Assembly (NCBI GenBank): GCA_946567425.1
Contig: CAMNXF010000021.1
Location: 1 to 42,110 of the forward strand
Source of the DNA: an uncultured Clostridia bacterium
GTDB taxonomy: Bacteria > Bacillota > Clostridia > Oscillospirales > Ruminococcaceae
Length of the DNA stretch: 42,110 bases
Direction of reading: 5' to 3'
Shown: piece after piece, positions 41,855 to 42,110 of the stretch
How positions within the stretch are numbered: the stretch's first letter is position 1
How the letters are laid out: every line of letters begins with the position of its first letter
Notes under the pieces: generated by a model
What the model was told of the DNA's origin: nothing
Database searches by the model: none
What the model saw: the letters and a program-made list of their open reading frames with translations, nothing else
Position numbers and translations under genes: made by a program

Positions 41855-41955
41855 AAAAAATCGGATAGTCCGTAATTTATAGATAATACAAATAATGTAA
41901 ATACCACAAGCTAAATTGCTTATACAAATCTGTTTAAGATTTGTTTATCGGGAGC

Positions 41956-41968
41956 GAGTGGGAATGAC
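41956..41968 (+). repeat. Attachment repeat at the right end of the element
   Basis: GAGTGGGAATGAC, identical to 31828-31840. Confidence 0.85.
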
Positions 41969-42110
41969 GTGAATTTATCCAGGCCGCATAACAGAGCCGT
42001 TTGTTGGGGCTGAAGCTCAAAAATGATAGCAGATTGATAGCACCTTAAATCTTGCATTTTGATTTTGTCAATATCACTTGACACAATTTTTTCAAAAAAC
42101 TCTTGTTTTT
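41969..42110 (+). mobile_element. Left end of a second, related guaA-type island (runs off window)
   Basis: 41991-42024 aligns without gaps to 31863-31898 of the first element (TAACAG-GCCGTTTGTTG-GGCTG shared). In place of the TGGCAAC arm repeats it has TGATAGCA twice, at 42024 and 42035, again 11 bases apart. Native chromosome after guaA would not be expected to copy the element's left end, so a tandem island is likely. No gene is visible in these 142 bases. Confidence 0.65.

Larger units (their letters stand above)
31828..41968. mobile_element. Integrated mobilizable element in the 3' end of guaA
   Basis: A 10.1-kb element bounded by direct repeats GAGTGGGAATGAC (31828-31840 and 41956-41968). 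Contents in order: Xre repressor (minus), excisionase, tyrosine integrase, RHH mobilization protein, RepA-type ATPase, small membrane protein, MobV-type relaxase, Xre regulator (minus), SLOG protein, nuclease-methyltransferase and specificity subunit. No type IV secretion genes are present, so it is mobilizable rather than self-conjugative. The left half has host-like composition; from about 37600 to the right end it is markedly AT-rich, pointing to separate origins for transfer genes and cargo. Confidence 0.88.

Overview
The window looks like chromosome from a spore-forming, low-to-moderate GC Firmicute of the class Clostridia, most like an Oscillospiraceae/Ruminococcus-type gut anaerobe. This rests on spoIIR behind a sigma-F-like promoter, the hprK-murB-rapZ-whiA cluster, BspA-type leucine-rich repeats and abundant AGGAGG ribosome binding sites. 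The genus is inference; there is no rRNA gene to settle it.

Layout. 1-7547 (minus strand) is a dense, overlapping operon: hprK, a pyroglutamyl-peptidase-like gene, ROK glucokinase, murB, a methyltransferase, rapZ, a dihydrofolate-reductase-family gene, whiA, azlC, azlD. It links carbon-catabolite signalling, cell-wall precursor synthesis and a sporulation/division regulator. 7654-8393 holds a TGTGA-N6-TCACA dyad and divergent spoIIR. 8439-12526 (minus) is a PadR regulator, HAAS/DUF1700 protein and two DUF4097 proteins, an envelope-type module. 12726-13150 is a non-coding array of nested palindromes, including two cloverleaf-like units of 78-79 nt. 13176-14628 carries a BspA-type lipoprotein and smpB. 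14787-17021 carries a lone receiver protein and an aminotransferase with a foldback MITE-like element in its 5' leader. 17022-18505 is a decay zone: dispersed repeats, an FHA-domain remnant and a frameshifted LytTR response regulator. 18559-30275 holds a BMP-type lipoprotein and a foldase lipoprotein diverging from a 27-bp inverted repeat, a decarboxylase, a PH-domain membrane protein, glmU, nicotinamidase and nicotinate phosphoribosyltransferase (NAD salvage), and small membrane proteins, two of them frameshifted. guaA (30298-31839) closes the core genome.

31828-41968 is an integrated mobilizable element inserted in the last four codons of guaA, bounded by the 13-bp repeat GAGTGGGAATGAC. It carries an Xre repressor, excisionase, tyrosine integrase, RHH mobilization protein, RepA-type ATPase, small membrane protein, MobV-type relaxase, second Xre regulator, a SLOG-family protein, and a two-gene restriction-modification system in which nuclease and adenine methyltransferase are fused and the specificity subunit is separate (BcgI-like layout). 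The distal cargo is clearly more AT-rich than the host. Just past the right repeat the sequence resembles the left end of the same element, with differently sequenced but equally spaced arm repeats. A second, related island is therefore probably stacked in tandem and runs off the window.

Most unusual items: the nested cloverleaf palindrome array, the tandem guaA islands with diverged arm-site families, the nuclease-methyltransferase fusion, the MITE between a promoter and its gene, the G7-tract frameshift, and the CRP/FNR-like dyad between hprK and spoIIR.
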